The notes below the pieces were generated by a model. That model did not search any database and was not told where the DNA came from. It was given only the letters and a program-made list of their open reading frames with translations. Below are positions 16,386 to 25,287 of a stretch of DNA of 56,413 bases, piece by piece. The position numbers were made by a program, and so were the translations under genes. The stretch is from Bacteroidota bacterium (GTDB taxonomy: Bacteria > Bacteroidota > Bacteroidia > Chitinophagales > Chitinophagaceae): assembly GCA_018267575.1 (NCBI GenBank), contig JAFDYF010000006.1:1-56413 (forward strand). Reading direction: 5' to 3'. Every line of letters starts with the position of its first letter. Position 1 is the stretch's first letter.

Positions 16386-17662
16386 TGGAGGCTTATAATA
16401 AATGGGTGGATAGTTTTATAAAGGAGAAAGCCCTTCTCTCGCCAAAGGAAATAAATAAAAAAAGGTTGTTCATCAATATTGTTGTGTTTACCTTTTTTTA
16501 TGCATCGGCCTATATCCCCATCTGTATTTGGTTTCATTATAACTCTGGACTCAATGCGGTCATTTGCACCTTGATATTGCTCCCTTCTATTTTATTTGTC
16601 ATCCAGAAAGGTTATTTTACACTGGGCATTCATCTCTATCTGCTCCTGATCACCAGCATGTGCCTGTATTTGATGAACACGACGGGTGGACTTTGGGGAT
16701 CGCCCTTTACCTCTCAGTGGTTGTCCATTCCCTTTATTTTGGCCATCTTGGTGAGCACCCGGGGCACCGCTTTTCTTTATTTACTTATTTCCGTGTTGGC
16801 GATGAGCTATTTTGGTGTGTCACAAATCATGGGGCGACATTTTCAGTTGGACATGAACAAAGAATTCATCCTTCATTTTAATACCATTGCACAGATCGGT
16901 TTTTTGCTTACCATTTTTTTAGTGGCACTCACTTTTGATGGCACCAGTAAAAAGGCTTATGAAAAAGTGAACGAGCTAAGGGCCAATGCAGAATTGCAGA
17001 ATGAGATCATCGCAAAAGAGAAGGAGCGCTCAGATAATCTTTTGTTGAACATACTTCCAGCCGAAGTGATGGAAGAATTGAAGAACACGGGAAAAACACA
17101 TGCCAAGAACTACGACCTAGTAACGGTACTTTTTGCCGATATGGTAGACTTTACACGCATATCAGAGGAAATGGCGCCGGAAGTATTGGTCTCCTGCATT
17201 GATGATTATTTTCAGATGATGGATAATATCACTTCGAAATATGGGGTGGAAAAAATCAAAACCGTGGGCGATGCTTATATCTGTGCGGCTGGGCTGAACA
17301 CGGGCAGCAGCAACAATCCCGTGGAGATGATCCATGTGGCCTTGGAAATTTTGGCAGCCACCAATAGGATGAGCGAAGAAAGAACAGCGCTCAATAAACC
17401 CGTTTTCCAATTACGCATCGGGATCCACTCTGGTCCCTTGGTAGCGGGTGTGGTGGGTATCAAAAAATTCGCCTATGATATTTGGGGCGATACGGTGAAC
17501 ACGGCGGCCCGGATGCAACAAAATGGCGAGCCGGGAAAAATAAATATCTCCGGCACCACCCGCGACCTGGTGAAACACCGCTTTCATTGCGATTATCGTG
17601 GAAGGGTGGATGTAAAAAACAAGGGCCTTATTGATATGTATTATGTGGAAGGGAAAAAATAA
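16382..17662 (+). CDS. Membrane-bound class III adenylate cyclase
   Basis: A 426-residue protein. About six hydrophobic segments span residues 30-185, followed by a charged helical linker (about 188-220) and a C-terminal class III nucleotide cyclase domain. Metal-binding Asp253 lies in LFADMVDFT and Asp297 in KTVGDAY. The substrate-selecting Lys293 and the Asp of YDIWGD indicate ATP rather than GTP, and NTAARM supplies the transition-state Asn and Arg, so the catalytic set is complete. It makes cAMP at the inner membrane face. The MASE-like membrane region may sense a lipid-phase or small-molecule signal. Its start overlaps the stop of the upstream Pyr4-like gene. Confidence 0.9.
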   Translation: MMEAYNKWVDSFIKEKALLSPKEINKKRLFINIVVFTFFYASAYIPICIWFHYNSGLNAVICTLILLPSILFVIQKGYFTLGIHLYLLLITSMCLYLMNTTGGLWGSPFTSQWLSIPFILAILVSTRGTAFLYLLISVLAMSYFGVSQIMGRHFQLDMNKEFILHFNTIAQIGFLLTIFLVALTFDGTSKKAYEKVNELRANAELQNEIIAKEKERSDNLLLNILPAEVMEELKNTGKTHAKNYDLVTVLFADMVDFTRISEEMAPEVLVSCIDDYFQMMDNITSKYGVEKIKTVGDAYICAAGLNTGSSNNPVEMIHVALEILAATNRMSEERTALNKPVFQLRIGIHSGPLVAGVVGIKKFAYDIWGDTVNTAARMQQNGEPGKINISGTTRDLVKHRFHCDYRGRVDVKNKGLIDMYYVEGKK

Positions 17663-17701
17663 TGGGCCTGCTCCGTTTTTATTTTTTTTACTCTCTTATC
17701 T

Positions 17702-17738
17702 GAAACTTTTCAAAAGTTTTGGAACTTTGAAAAAGTTT
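17702..17738. repeat. Divergent copy of the CCAAAGTTT palindrome
   Basis: GAAACTTTTCAAAAGTT and AACTTTGAAAAAGTTTC flank TTGG, giving an imperfect hairpin about 40 bp after the adenylate cyclase stop. It resembles the 6328-6358 palindrome in its AAACTTT and CAAAG cores and could terminate both convergent transcripts here. Confidence 0.55.
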
Positions 17739-17844
17739 CGCTTCTTTGTTTAAAGAACAAAACCGATTCTATCAACAATCTCTTATGATAATATCACGGA
17801 TCTAACTTCCAATTTCATTATTCGGTTTTGGTATTCATACGGAT

Positions 17845-20800
17845 CTATTGCTTTATAAACTTCTCCGTAACTAGGTTGTTCCCCGTAAGTACTCTTGTGA
17901 TATAGGTGCCAGCCGCCAGCTTACTGATATCCAAGCCAACAATGGTTAGCCCATCTTGAATGGTCATCGACTTATGTATAAGCAAACGGCCATCCATACT
18001 GAAAATGGACAGATCTGCTTGCCCCTGCATCGGTGAACCAATATTCACATTGACTTGGTTGCTCATTACCGGATTGGGCTGTATGGAAACCAAAAACTGT
18101 AAGCTGTTTTTTATTTCTTTCACACTGCTATAATCTGAAACGCCATTTAGATCTACCCTTTTTATCCTGAAATAATTTGAACCATTTGTCAATGTATTCA
18201 CTTGAAAACTGTAATTGTTGCTTGGCATATTATTAGCGGCCACCCTTCCAATGGATGAATAGGAAATACCATTGGCCGATTGTGCCACTTCATAATTAGC
18301 TACATTCACTTCATCCGATGTTGTCCAGTTCAACATAGCCCCGTTCCCTTGCTTGGTAGCGGTGAAGCTTATCCAAGTCGCGGGCAGTGTAGTACCAGCA
18401 GCAAGGGTTACAAGGGTGAAAACCGTGTTGTTCTGTAGGTTGATGTTACTGAAATTGATCAGGTTGCCAGTAATAGAACTAGGGAAATAATGGGTTGGGG
18501 CACCGGTCGCAAATGTGGCATCCGTATTACTATTTTCCAAGAGGCGATAGTTAGTAGCTGTTGTGCCTCCGGAAAGTGTCAGCCCTGTCATATCGAAACT
18601 CAGGTTTACGGCACCCACCGATCCTGTGTTCTGTACCAGCCAGTTTCTCACAACCCGTTTGGAACCTGTAGTTCCTGTAGGCAGGTTGCTCGTTTCTTCA
18701 GTTAATGCACCTGCATCGTCGCCAATCATCAGGAACTGTTGGTCAGCTAAGCCACTATTGCTTAGGATGAGGTTACCCTTGCCACTTTGGCCCGTGCCAT
18801 TACCACTCCCATTGTTCATGCTATTGGATTCTGCCTGCACCAATCCAGCACCGTTGTCAGTGCCAATGCCAAACACATCGTTCTGGTAAGTGCTGTTTCC
18901 ACTCCAAAATACAGTACCATTGGAAGAAATATAGTTTACCAAATTGGAGGTATTGCCCAAACTGATTCCATATTTGAGAGCCAGGTAAGAAATGATTTTT
19001 GACCGATTGGTTCCTGCTTGTGATTGGTTGTACAATATAGCTTCAGCTATTTCCCCGCCGCTCAATAAATCCTCAGAAGTACGAGCACCAATCAGAGGTA
19101 TGGCAGAATATGCCACTGGGTCTCCATTTGCAATATTAGTCTGAGCCACCCCATTGATTTTTATTTTAGAACCTGCAGCAGGCGTCTCACTATGATCAGC
19201 ATTCATGATGCAATAGGGCACATTGTTCCCATAGAAGTTGGTGGAAGAATAGGTAGAAGCTCCCCCTGAAGTGTAAAGATATCCCCCTTCAGTATGAAAA
19301 AAATAATTATAGCCAGCATTCACGGTGTTTCCAATCACAGCACCAGAAACATTTGTCCCAGCGTTATTCACAATTTTAGCTACTGCATATCCTTCCGTTA
19401 TATTGGTCAATGATGTGTTGCCTGTAAAGACGCAGGACCCATTGAATAGTATATCGGGGTTGAAATTAATAGTATTCGTTTGCAAAACTGGGGTCCCTGA
19501 AACAGTAAAAGTATTGTTCGCTGTCTGGTCAACCCATGCAGTTACATTCGAGCCAGAAGTGGATATGCCCGCATTTGCCTTATTCCATAAAAGCAAACCT
19601 GTATTGACACCGCCGGGGTAAACAGTTCCATAGGAATAATTACTGATAATAGTGAACACCGTATTATTGGTTAGGCTGATGCCCGTGAAATTGATGAGGT
19701 TGCCCACGATGGAGCTTGCATTGTAATAAGTGGGCGCGCCAGTTGCAAAACTGGCATCGGTATTACTATTCACCAATAACCTATAATTGGATGCGGTAGT
19801 ACCTCCCGTCAGTGTAAGCCCGGTCATATCAAAACTTAAGTTCACGGTCCCAACCGAACCTGTGCTTTGTACAAGCCAGTTCCTGACCACCCGTTTGGAG
19901 CCGGAAGCTGATGCTGGCAGGTTCGTTATCTGTTCGGTGAGTGCCCCTGCATCGTCACCAATCATTAGGAACTGTTGGTTGGGCAAAGCACTGGGCGCTG
20001 TAATAACCAGGTTCCCTTTTCCGATTTGCCCAACCCCACTGCCACTTCCATTGTTCATACTGTTTGACTGTGTTTGCGTGAGCCCCGAGCCATTGTCGGT
20101 GCCTATACCAAACACATCGTTCTGGTAGCTGCTGCTCCCTGTCCAAAAAACGGTTCCGGTAGAAGATGTATAATTTATAAGGGTCGAAGTATTGCCTAGT
20201 GTTACCCCGTATTTTAAAGCCAGATAGGATTCCACTTGATTTATCTGGGTAGCAGTAAGTGTATTTGTATTGAAATAAATTACTTCTGATAAACTCCCAG
20301 TAAATATCCTTGAAGGAAGACTGCCCCAAGTTCTGCCCCCGATCTGAAAATTGCCATCGGGAGCGGTAATGCCATTGCTTTGGGAACAAACTGCGCTGGC
20401 AATCCCATTGAGTGCAATATAAGCATTTGTTACGGTGCTGGTAGAGGGGTAATAAGCCCTTACAACAGAAGCTAGGTTGGTAGCAACAGCAGTACTTGAA
20501 CAGTCGACCCCAGCACCATCAATATTATAAGTGCCCAAAGTACCGGACCCACTTGCTCCCGCCCAATCCATACCATACGAACCAGCCCCTGAATTGGAGT
20601 ATGTATTCCCATAGGCAGAGCCTCCGGTCGTTTGACCGATAGCAGCAGCGAATATAGTAGCTGCATTTGTTGGGGCTGTGGTATATTTTCCTTGTAGGCA
20701 GTAGCCAGAACTGCCATTATATACGATCGCTGGATTAAAATTGATATTGTTGCTCGATAATAAGATGTTGGCACTGGCAGTGGCATAACTTGCCTGAGTG

Positions 20801-20985
20801 GTCATGCTGGTGCTTGCTTGGTTTGCCCATGCGGTCACTTGGTTACTACTTTGAGTAACACCCGTACTCGCTTTTAACCATAAGTAAAGATTAGAGCTGA
20901 CACCGCCGGGGCTTTGCGCAATATTGGTTTGAACAGAGAAGACAAAAAAACTCAGAAAGATGCCGAGACCTCTTAAAGCTTTCAT
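17845..20985 (-). CDS. T9SS-secreted protein with two LamG/DUF8202-like modules
   Basis: A 1046-residue exported protein, with a signal peptide about residues 5-24. It contains two long homologous modules, about residues 25-460 and 465-870. Each starts with an LYLWLKA/LLLWNKA ConA-lectin-like part and continues into a block with YQNDVFGIGTDNG, QQFLMIGDDAGALTE and GSKRVVRNWLVQ. A fibronectin-type region (about 880-965) follows, and the final 80 residues (SIQPNPVMSNQVNV to GTYITRVLTGN) form a Por secretion-system type A sorting tail. The protein is therefore exported by T9SS and anchored or released at the cell surface. No catalytic residues are evident; carbohydrate or surface binding is the likely role. 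Confidence 0.88.
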   Translation of the reverse strand: MKALRGLGIFLSFFVFSVQTNIAQSPGGVSSNLYLWLKASTGVTQSSNQVTAWANQASTSMTTQASYATASANILLSSNNINFNPAIVYNGSSGYCLQGKYTTAPTNAATIFAAAIGQTTGGSAYGNTYSNSGAGSYGMDWAGASGSGTLGTYNIDGAGVDCSSTAVATNLASVVRAYYPSTSTVTNAYIALNGIASAVCSQSNGITAPDGNFQIGGRTWGSLPSRIFTGSLSEVIYFNTNTLTATQINQVESYLALKYGVTLGNTSTLINYTSSTGTVFWTGSSSYQNDVFGIGTDNGSGLTQTQSNSMNNGSGSGVGQIGKGNLVITAPSALPNQQFLMIGDDAGALTEQITNLPASASGSKRVVRNWLVQSTGSVGTVNLSFDMTGLTLTGGTTASNYRLLVNSNTDASFATGAPTYYNASSIVGNLINFTGISLTNNTVFTIISNYSYGTVYPGGVNTGLLLWNKANAGISTSGSNVTAWVDQTANNTFTVSGTPVLQTNTINFNPDILFNGSCVFTGNTSLTNITEGYAVAKIVNNAGTNVSGAVIGNTVNAGYNYFFHTEGGYLYTSGGASTYSSTNFYGNNVPYCIMNADHSETPAAGSKIKINGVAQTNIANGDPVAYSAIPLIGARTSEDLLSGGEIAEAILYNQSQAGTNRSKIISYLALKYGISLGNTSNLVNYISSNGTVFWSGNSTYQNDVFGIGTDNGAGLVQAESNSMNNGSGNGTGQSGKGNLILSNSGLADQQFLMIGDDAGALTEETSNLPTGTTGSKRVVRNWLVQNTGSVGAVNLSFDMTGLTLSGGTTATNYRLLENSNTDATFATGAPTHYFPSSITGNLINFSNINLQNNTVFTLVTLAAGTTLPATWISFTATKQGNGAMLNWTTSDEVNVANYEVAQSANGISYSSIGRVAANNMPSNNYSFQVNTLTNGSNYFRIKRVDLNGVSDYSSVKEIKNSLQFLVSIQPNPVMSNQVNVNIGSPMQGQADLSIFSMDGRLLIHKSMTIQDGLTIVGLDISKLAAGTYITRVLTGNNLVTEKFIKQ

Positions 20986-21616
20986 GATATTCGGTTTAAA
21001 ATAATTGATGAGTGCTTACTTGAAATAAAAATGCGCGGCAATCGATTTGCTTATTTCAAAAAACAGATTCGGCCAAACTGTATCCATTATTTTCCTGCCC
21101 GTCGAGAAAAAGAAATTTGTAAAGCAAATTTTGTAAGACTACAGATCGATTGTCTGATTGGATAAGGTATATCTCCCTAGATAAGAATTGCAAAATATTT
21201 ATTTATAAATTAAAAAAATAAAGCACACATTCAATTATGGATTATTTTTTGTGAAACCCATTTTTCTTTATGCAAAACAATTCAATGAACCGCACAAAAG
21301 GAAAGACTTTATCGGTTTGCAAATTGTTTATGCTTTTTTTGAGTGTGCAACTTGACTTATGAAAGGAGCAAATAAATAATAAGAAATGGAAAATATTATG
21401 AAGTTGACAGGCTAATATATAGGATGAAGATTAATTTGTGATGCTACTAAAGCATGCAGTTGTATGTCAGTCATACTTTGCATGGATACTCATCTGCACA
21501 AATGCTTGGCTGCAAATCTACGCCAGTGAGGGGGAGTAATAGATTTCAGTAACGAACCAAAGCATAGGTGTTATCAAATAATATTGTCTAACTTTATTTG
21601 ATATTAATTATTAAAA
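20986..21616. other. AT-rich spacer between surface protein and restriction gene
   Basis: This 630-bp divergent spacer holds no ORF of note. The right half drops to strongly AT-rich sequence that continues into the restriction-modification genes, marking a probable boundary of horizontally acquired DNA at about 21.1-21.6 kb. No exact promoter element was identified. Confidence 0.4.
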
Positions 21617-22339
21617 ATGGCTAAAAGAAAAGAAGAAGAATTATTGAAGGAAATTGTAGGCTATTTCAAAACATATATTTTCGAAAAACACATTTCAGCT
21701 TCTTTGAATACCCATTCAAAATTAAAATCATACAATATAAATCCGATCGTTGTAAAATACCTATCCAAAGTATTGGAAAATGATTATACCCCTCAAGGTG
21801 TTGCAAAAGCATTGTTTTATCCAAGGGTTTTGGGGACTTCCATCAATACTTCTTTTGGAACTAGGATTCAAAATATGTTTGTGGAATTAGAAATTGCCAA
21901 TGGTTCTCTCATAAAAGGAATGGATATTGAATTTGTGGATGCTTTAGATAAAAGAAAAAAATGGTGCCAATTAAAATCAGGACCCAATACAATTAATTCA
22001 GAAGACGTGAAACCATTAATAACAAAATTCACGACAACTATTCAATTGGCAAGAACAAACCGGGCATTAAAAGGGATAAACAATTCAGATTTTATTGTTG
22101 GTGTTTTATATGGGGAAGCAGAGGAATTAAGTATGCACTACAAAGAAATAAATAAAACCCATCCGGTATTAATTGGAAAAGATTTTTGGCATAGGATTAC
22201 TGGATTTGAAAATTTCTACGAGGGACTTGTTTCAGAACTTCAAAAAATGATTAATGATTTGGATACAAAAAATTTAATGAACGAAGGCTGCAAAAAATTA
22301 GCAGAAGAAATTAATGCTTCCCCCTTATTTATTTTTTAA
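21617..22339 (+). CDS. Type II restriction endonuclease (PD-(D/E)XK type)
   Basis: A 240-residue soluble protein. A candidate nuclease core runs from SFGTRIQNMFVELE through GMDIEFVD to WCQLKSGPNTINSEDV, in which Asp/Glu and QLKSG fit the metal-binding D...(D/E)xK triad with the lysine in LKSG. The QLKSGPNT signature is shared with several type II enzymes of the PmeII, TdeIII and Eco47II/Sau96I kind; I cannot fix the family. It converges on a cytosine-5 methyltransferase and the two coding ends overlap by 15 bp, the arrangement of a type II restriction-modification pair. The methyltransferase points to a GGNCC- or GGWCC-like site. The gene is much more AT-rich than the preceding genes, consistent with horizontal transfer. 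Confidence 0.8.
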   Translation: MAKRKEEELLKEIVGYFKTYIFEKHISASLNTHSKLKSYNINPIVVKYLSKVLENDYTPQGVAKALFYPRVLGTSINTSFGTRIQNMFVELEIANGSLIKGMDIEFVDALDKRKKWCQLKSGPNTINSEDVKPLITKFTTTIQLARTNRALKGINNSDFIVGVLYGEAEELSMHYKEINKTHPVLIGKDFWHRITGFENFYEGLVSELQKMINDLDTKNLMNEGCKKLAEEINASPLFIF

Positions 22340-23557
22340 CTTATAATATTGGTTTAAGAATTTTACAAGGGAATAACCAACTTCCCTACCTAAATTAACC
22401 GGTACCGCATTCCCTATCTGTTTATATTGTTGGGCAATGGAGCCTTCAAATTTCCAGTCATCCGGAAAAGTTTGAATTCTTGCATATTCACGAACCGTAA
22501 ATGGACGGGTTTCTTCAGGATGACATCTTTCTGTTTGTTTTTGTGCAGGACTGCAAGTAAGTGTTAGACAAGGTTCATCCCAACCAATTCTCCGGGCAAT
22601 ACCGGTTTTGCCTCCTCCAAGATAGAAGCTCCCTCCCATAAACTTTTTTTGAATGGCCAAGGGCAAATCACGCCAATAACCCTTTTGAGGCACCAAATCC
22701 AAAACTTCAACCTTGGATTTCGGGTACTTTGTACCCTCAGATCTTGGCACATTGCAATCAAATAATTCCCCTTTTTTCAGAGCATCTTTTAAATTATAAA
22801 TTTTTTTATACGGTTTTGGATACTCATATTTAATAGCAATATCTTTTCTCACACCAACAACGATTAACCTTTCTCTTTTTTGGGGCACTTTAAAGTTAAC
22901 TGCTTTTAAAACCTGCACTGGAACGACATTATAACCTATTTCATCTAAAACTGAAATCATGCCCTGCAGGGTTTTTCCATTTTCATGGCTCAATAAACCA
23001 CGCACATTTTCACCAATGCAAATCGGTGGGTTTACTTCTTTTACCACCCTTGCGAATTCATAAAAAAGAGTTCCTCTTGCATCTGCTAAACCTAATTTTT
23101 TACCAGCATAACTAAATGCCTGACAGGGAAAACCACCCGTTACAACATCCACTATATTATGATATTTTGAGAAATCAAAGCCTTTTATATCGCCTTCCAA
23201 AACTTTCCAATTTGGGCGGTTTTTACGTAATGTTTGGCAAGCCCATTTATCAATTTCGTTTAATGCCACACATTTTAAACCAGCTTTTTCCATACCGACA
23301 GCTAAACCTCCTGCACCAGCAAACAATTCCAAAACCTTATATTCATTTTCAGGTTCTACAAAATTGGAAACCGTTTCTGTCGGATTGTTTATAAAATCAG
23401 AAAAAAGTTCCAAAACCTCAGATTTTCTGTAAACTCTATAATTACTTATGGGCTCTCTGACGGCCGTCAATTTACCTTCATTGTCCCAACGCCTTAAGGT
23501 TTCTTTGCTTTTGCCGATCAGTTCAGAGGCTTCTGATAAGGTAATATATTCGCTCAT
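22325..23557 (-). CDS. DNA (cytosine-5) methyltransferase with N-terminal HTH domain
   Basis: A 410-residue enzyme that methylates cytosine C5 at the site cut by its partner nuclease. Residues 1-50 form a MerR/excisionase-type helix-turn-helix (ITLSEASELIGKSKETLRRWDNEGKL). The methyltransferase follows: motif I FAGAGG (79-84), motif IV GGFPCQAFS with catalytic Cys145, motif VI GENVRGL, motif VIII QKRERL and motif X GNAVPVNLG. The target-recognition segment (GGGKTGIARRIGWDEPCLTLT, then QKTERCHPEETRPF) resembles, from memory, M.Sau96I, M.SinI and M.Eco47II, which recognise GGNCC or GGWCC. The HTH may let the enzyme repress its own operon. An upstream ATG at 23575 is possible, but MSEYIT is the natural domain start. 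Confidence 0.92.
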   Translation of the reverse strand: MSEYITLSEASELIGKSKETLRRWDNEGKLTAVREPISNYRVYRKSEVLELFSDFINNPTETVSNFVEPENEYKVLELFAGAGGLAVGMEKAGLKCVALNEIDKWACQTLRKNRPNWKVLEGDIKGFDFSKYHNIVDVVTGGFPCQAFSYAGKKLGLADARGTLFYEFARVVKEVNPPICIGENVRGLLSHENGKTLQGMISVLDEIGYNVVPVQVLKAVNFKVPQKRERLIVVGVRKDIAIKYEYPKPYKKIYNLKDALKKGELFDCNVPRSEGTKYPKSKVEVLDLVPQKGYWRDLPLAIQKKFMGGSFYLGGGKTGIARRIGWDEPCLTLTCSPAQKQTERCHPEETRPFTVREYARIQTFPDDWKFEGSIAQQYKQIGNAVPVNLGREVGYSLVKFLNQYYKLKNK

Positions 23558-23664
23558 AACCAAGTTGATTAACATTATACAATGGTTACAAATCTAGTGC
23601 AAAAAATTGTTACAAAAAAAAGGAGCACATATAACAAAGTGTTCTTCTCCCACCCCATATGTCC

Positions 23665-23890
23665 AAGCTTTAACGCTTGCCCAAATAGTTCCAAGCTTAT
23701 AGCTAATCAAGAACATGGCGCAAACGTAGTTCTTGGTCTCTGACTTTTTTAATACGCTTGCACGATTTGAAGGTTTTGTGACATACAAATAGCCCTAAGC
23801 GTTAGAACCAATTCCCAACTTTAGTGCCTTTAGCCGGCTAGTTAAACGGCATTTCAAATGCCGCACACTAAGGCAAGCATTGGCAGTTAG
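23665..23890. repeat. Composite intergenic repeat, copy A (left edge of array)
   Basis: Positions 23691-23725 contain CCAAGCTTATAGCTAATC followed by AAGAACATGGCGCAA, which recurs at 33302 and 34888. Positions 23847-23863 form a perfect palindrome, CGGCATTTCAAATGCCG, inside a longer stem (TGCCTTTAG paired with CTAAGGCA). The TTTCAAATGCC core recurs in copy E at 27789. No real gene lies here. Confidence 0.65.
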
Positions 23891-23923
23891 AAAGAATAAT
23901 AGACAATAACCAAGAAACAATTA

Positions 23924-24967
23924 ATGAAAAGCACCATCATTGCAATCGCCCTTTTTTTTACCTTATTCAACTCGTATGCGCAGGTTGATACATCATCGGA
24001 ACTTTTGTTTAAAGACAGAAAAGAAACAGAAAAATGGTTGATTAAAAATAATATCCCAGCATTGGGTATTGGCTATATTAACAAGGGAAAAATTGAAGAA
24101 GCAAAAGTTTGTGGCGAATTGGAGAAGGGCAGGCCTGCCCCCAATAATGCCATTTTTACTATTGCATCTTTGACAAAACCAATTACGGCAATGACGGTTT
24201 TGAAATTGGTTGATGAAGGGAAATGGGATTTAGATGAACCTCTTTATAAATATTGGATTGACCCTGATGTTGCAAATGACCCACGATTAAAAAAATTAAC
24301 TACCAGATTTATTCTTAGTCATCGTTCCGGCTTCCCAAATTGGCGGAGAGAAAATGCCGATAATAAGTTATCCTTTCAAAATGAACCCGGAACAAAATAT
24401 CATTACTCAGGCGAAGGTTTTGAATATTTGAGAAAAGCTATTGAAAATAAGTTTCATAAAACATTGGACCAATTGGCAAGCGAACTAATTTTTAAACCGC
24501 TGCTAATGAACGATACCAAATTCTTCTGGGGTAAGGGCATTGACGAAACAAGGTTTGCAAAACCACACGATAAGGACGGTAAACTTTATAATGACCCTTC
24601 TATCAATAGTACCAGTGCAAGTTCGGCATTTGGTGTTTTGACAACAGTGGAAGACTATTCCAAATTTTTAATTTATGTAATGAATGGCGCAGGATTAAAA
24701 AGCAAACTCTATGATGAAATGGTTTCCAATCAAACACCCATGAAAGCGCATCAATATTATGGATTGGGTTGGATGGTTGACGAAATCAATAACGAAAATG
24801 TAATCACGCATGGAGGTGTTGGTACAGGAACACAAACAATTGTTTTTATCCTGCCAAAATCAAAAAGAGGTTTAGTAATATTTACCAATAGCGGTAAGGG
24901 AGGTGATGCCTATATTTCCGTTATTCAAAAATATTTAGGAAAAGAGATTATTGACGTAGAGACATAA
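23924..24967 (+). CDS. Serine hydrolase, class C beta-lactamase family
   Basis: A 347-residue exported enzyme with a signal peptide ending NSYAQ at residue 20. The fold of class C beta-lactamases, DD-peptidases and esterases is shown by Ser82-x-x-Lys85 (SLTK), Tyr161-Ser-Gly163 (YSG) and His296-Gly-Gly (HGG). Proteins of this family act in the periplasm as peptidases, esterases or beta-lactamases; which of these applies cannot be told from sequence. It stands alone between repeat copies A and B in the accessory array and has no co-directional partner within 300 bp. Confidence 0.88.
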   Translation: MKSTIIAIALFFTLFNSYAQVDTSSELLFKDRKETEKWLIKNNIPALGIGYINKGKIEEAKVCGELEKGRPAPNNAIFTIASLTKPITAMTVLKLVDEGKWDLDEPLYKYWIDPDVANDPRLKKLTTRFILSHRSGFPNWRRENADNKLSFQNEPGTKYHYSGEGFEYLRKAIENKFHKTLDQLASELIFKPLLMNDTKFFWGKGIDETRFAKPHDKDGKLYNDPSINSTSASSAFGVLTTVEDYSKFLIYVMNGAGLKSKLYDEMVSNQTPMKAHQYYGLGWMVDEINNENVITHGGVGTGTQTIVFILPKSKRGLVIFTNSGKGGDAYISVIQKYLGKEIIDVET

Positions 24968-24989
24968 TAACTACCCATACTTAGCGGAC

Positions 24990-25160
24990 CATCCAGTACC
25001 ATTTAGTTAGGTAGCCGACGTGCTCATGGCTTGGCCTACCCCCACGTCTGAACTGAGGGTATTTGGGCGATTGATAGTTTAATGGTTCACTAGCCAGCAA
25101 GAGACGCAACTTATATTGAACTTTTTATTTTTACAGCACATCCGTTAAGGTGAGCCAAAA
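24990..25160. repeat. Composite intergenic repeat, copy B
   Basis: Contains the ordered landmarks of the family: ACCATTTAGTTAGGTAGCC, then GTCTGAACTGAGGGTATTTG, then AATGGTTCACTAGCCAGCAA, then TATTGAACTTTTTATTTTTA and a final GTTAAGG. All are diverged but collinear with copies H and I. No gene is seen from 24968 to 25287. Confidence 0.6.
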
Positions 25161-25287
25161 TTCTAATCAGTTTTTGTTTTAACTTCATCCTCTTATTTTA
25201 TAGGGTCTTGATTATGTGCTGGACATAAACGAATCCAGCACAGCAGCAATCCCTTCATGTTGTTCACCATTTTTATAAAACCATCTA

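Noticed and set aside
17845..20985. Open frames of 70-170 codons on the opposite strands of the large surface proteins
   Set aside because: Shadows caused by repetitive, stop-poor coding sequence of the T9SS and PKD proteins.
23594..23788. 64-codon minus-strand frame upstream of the methyltransferase
   Set aside because: Covers repeat copy A; composition and sequence do not look like protein.
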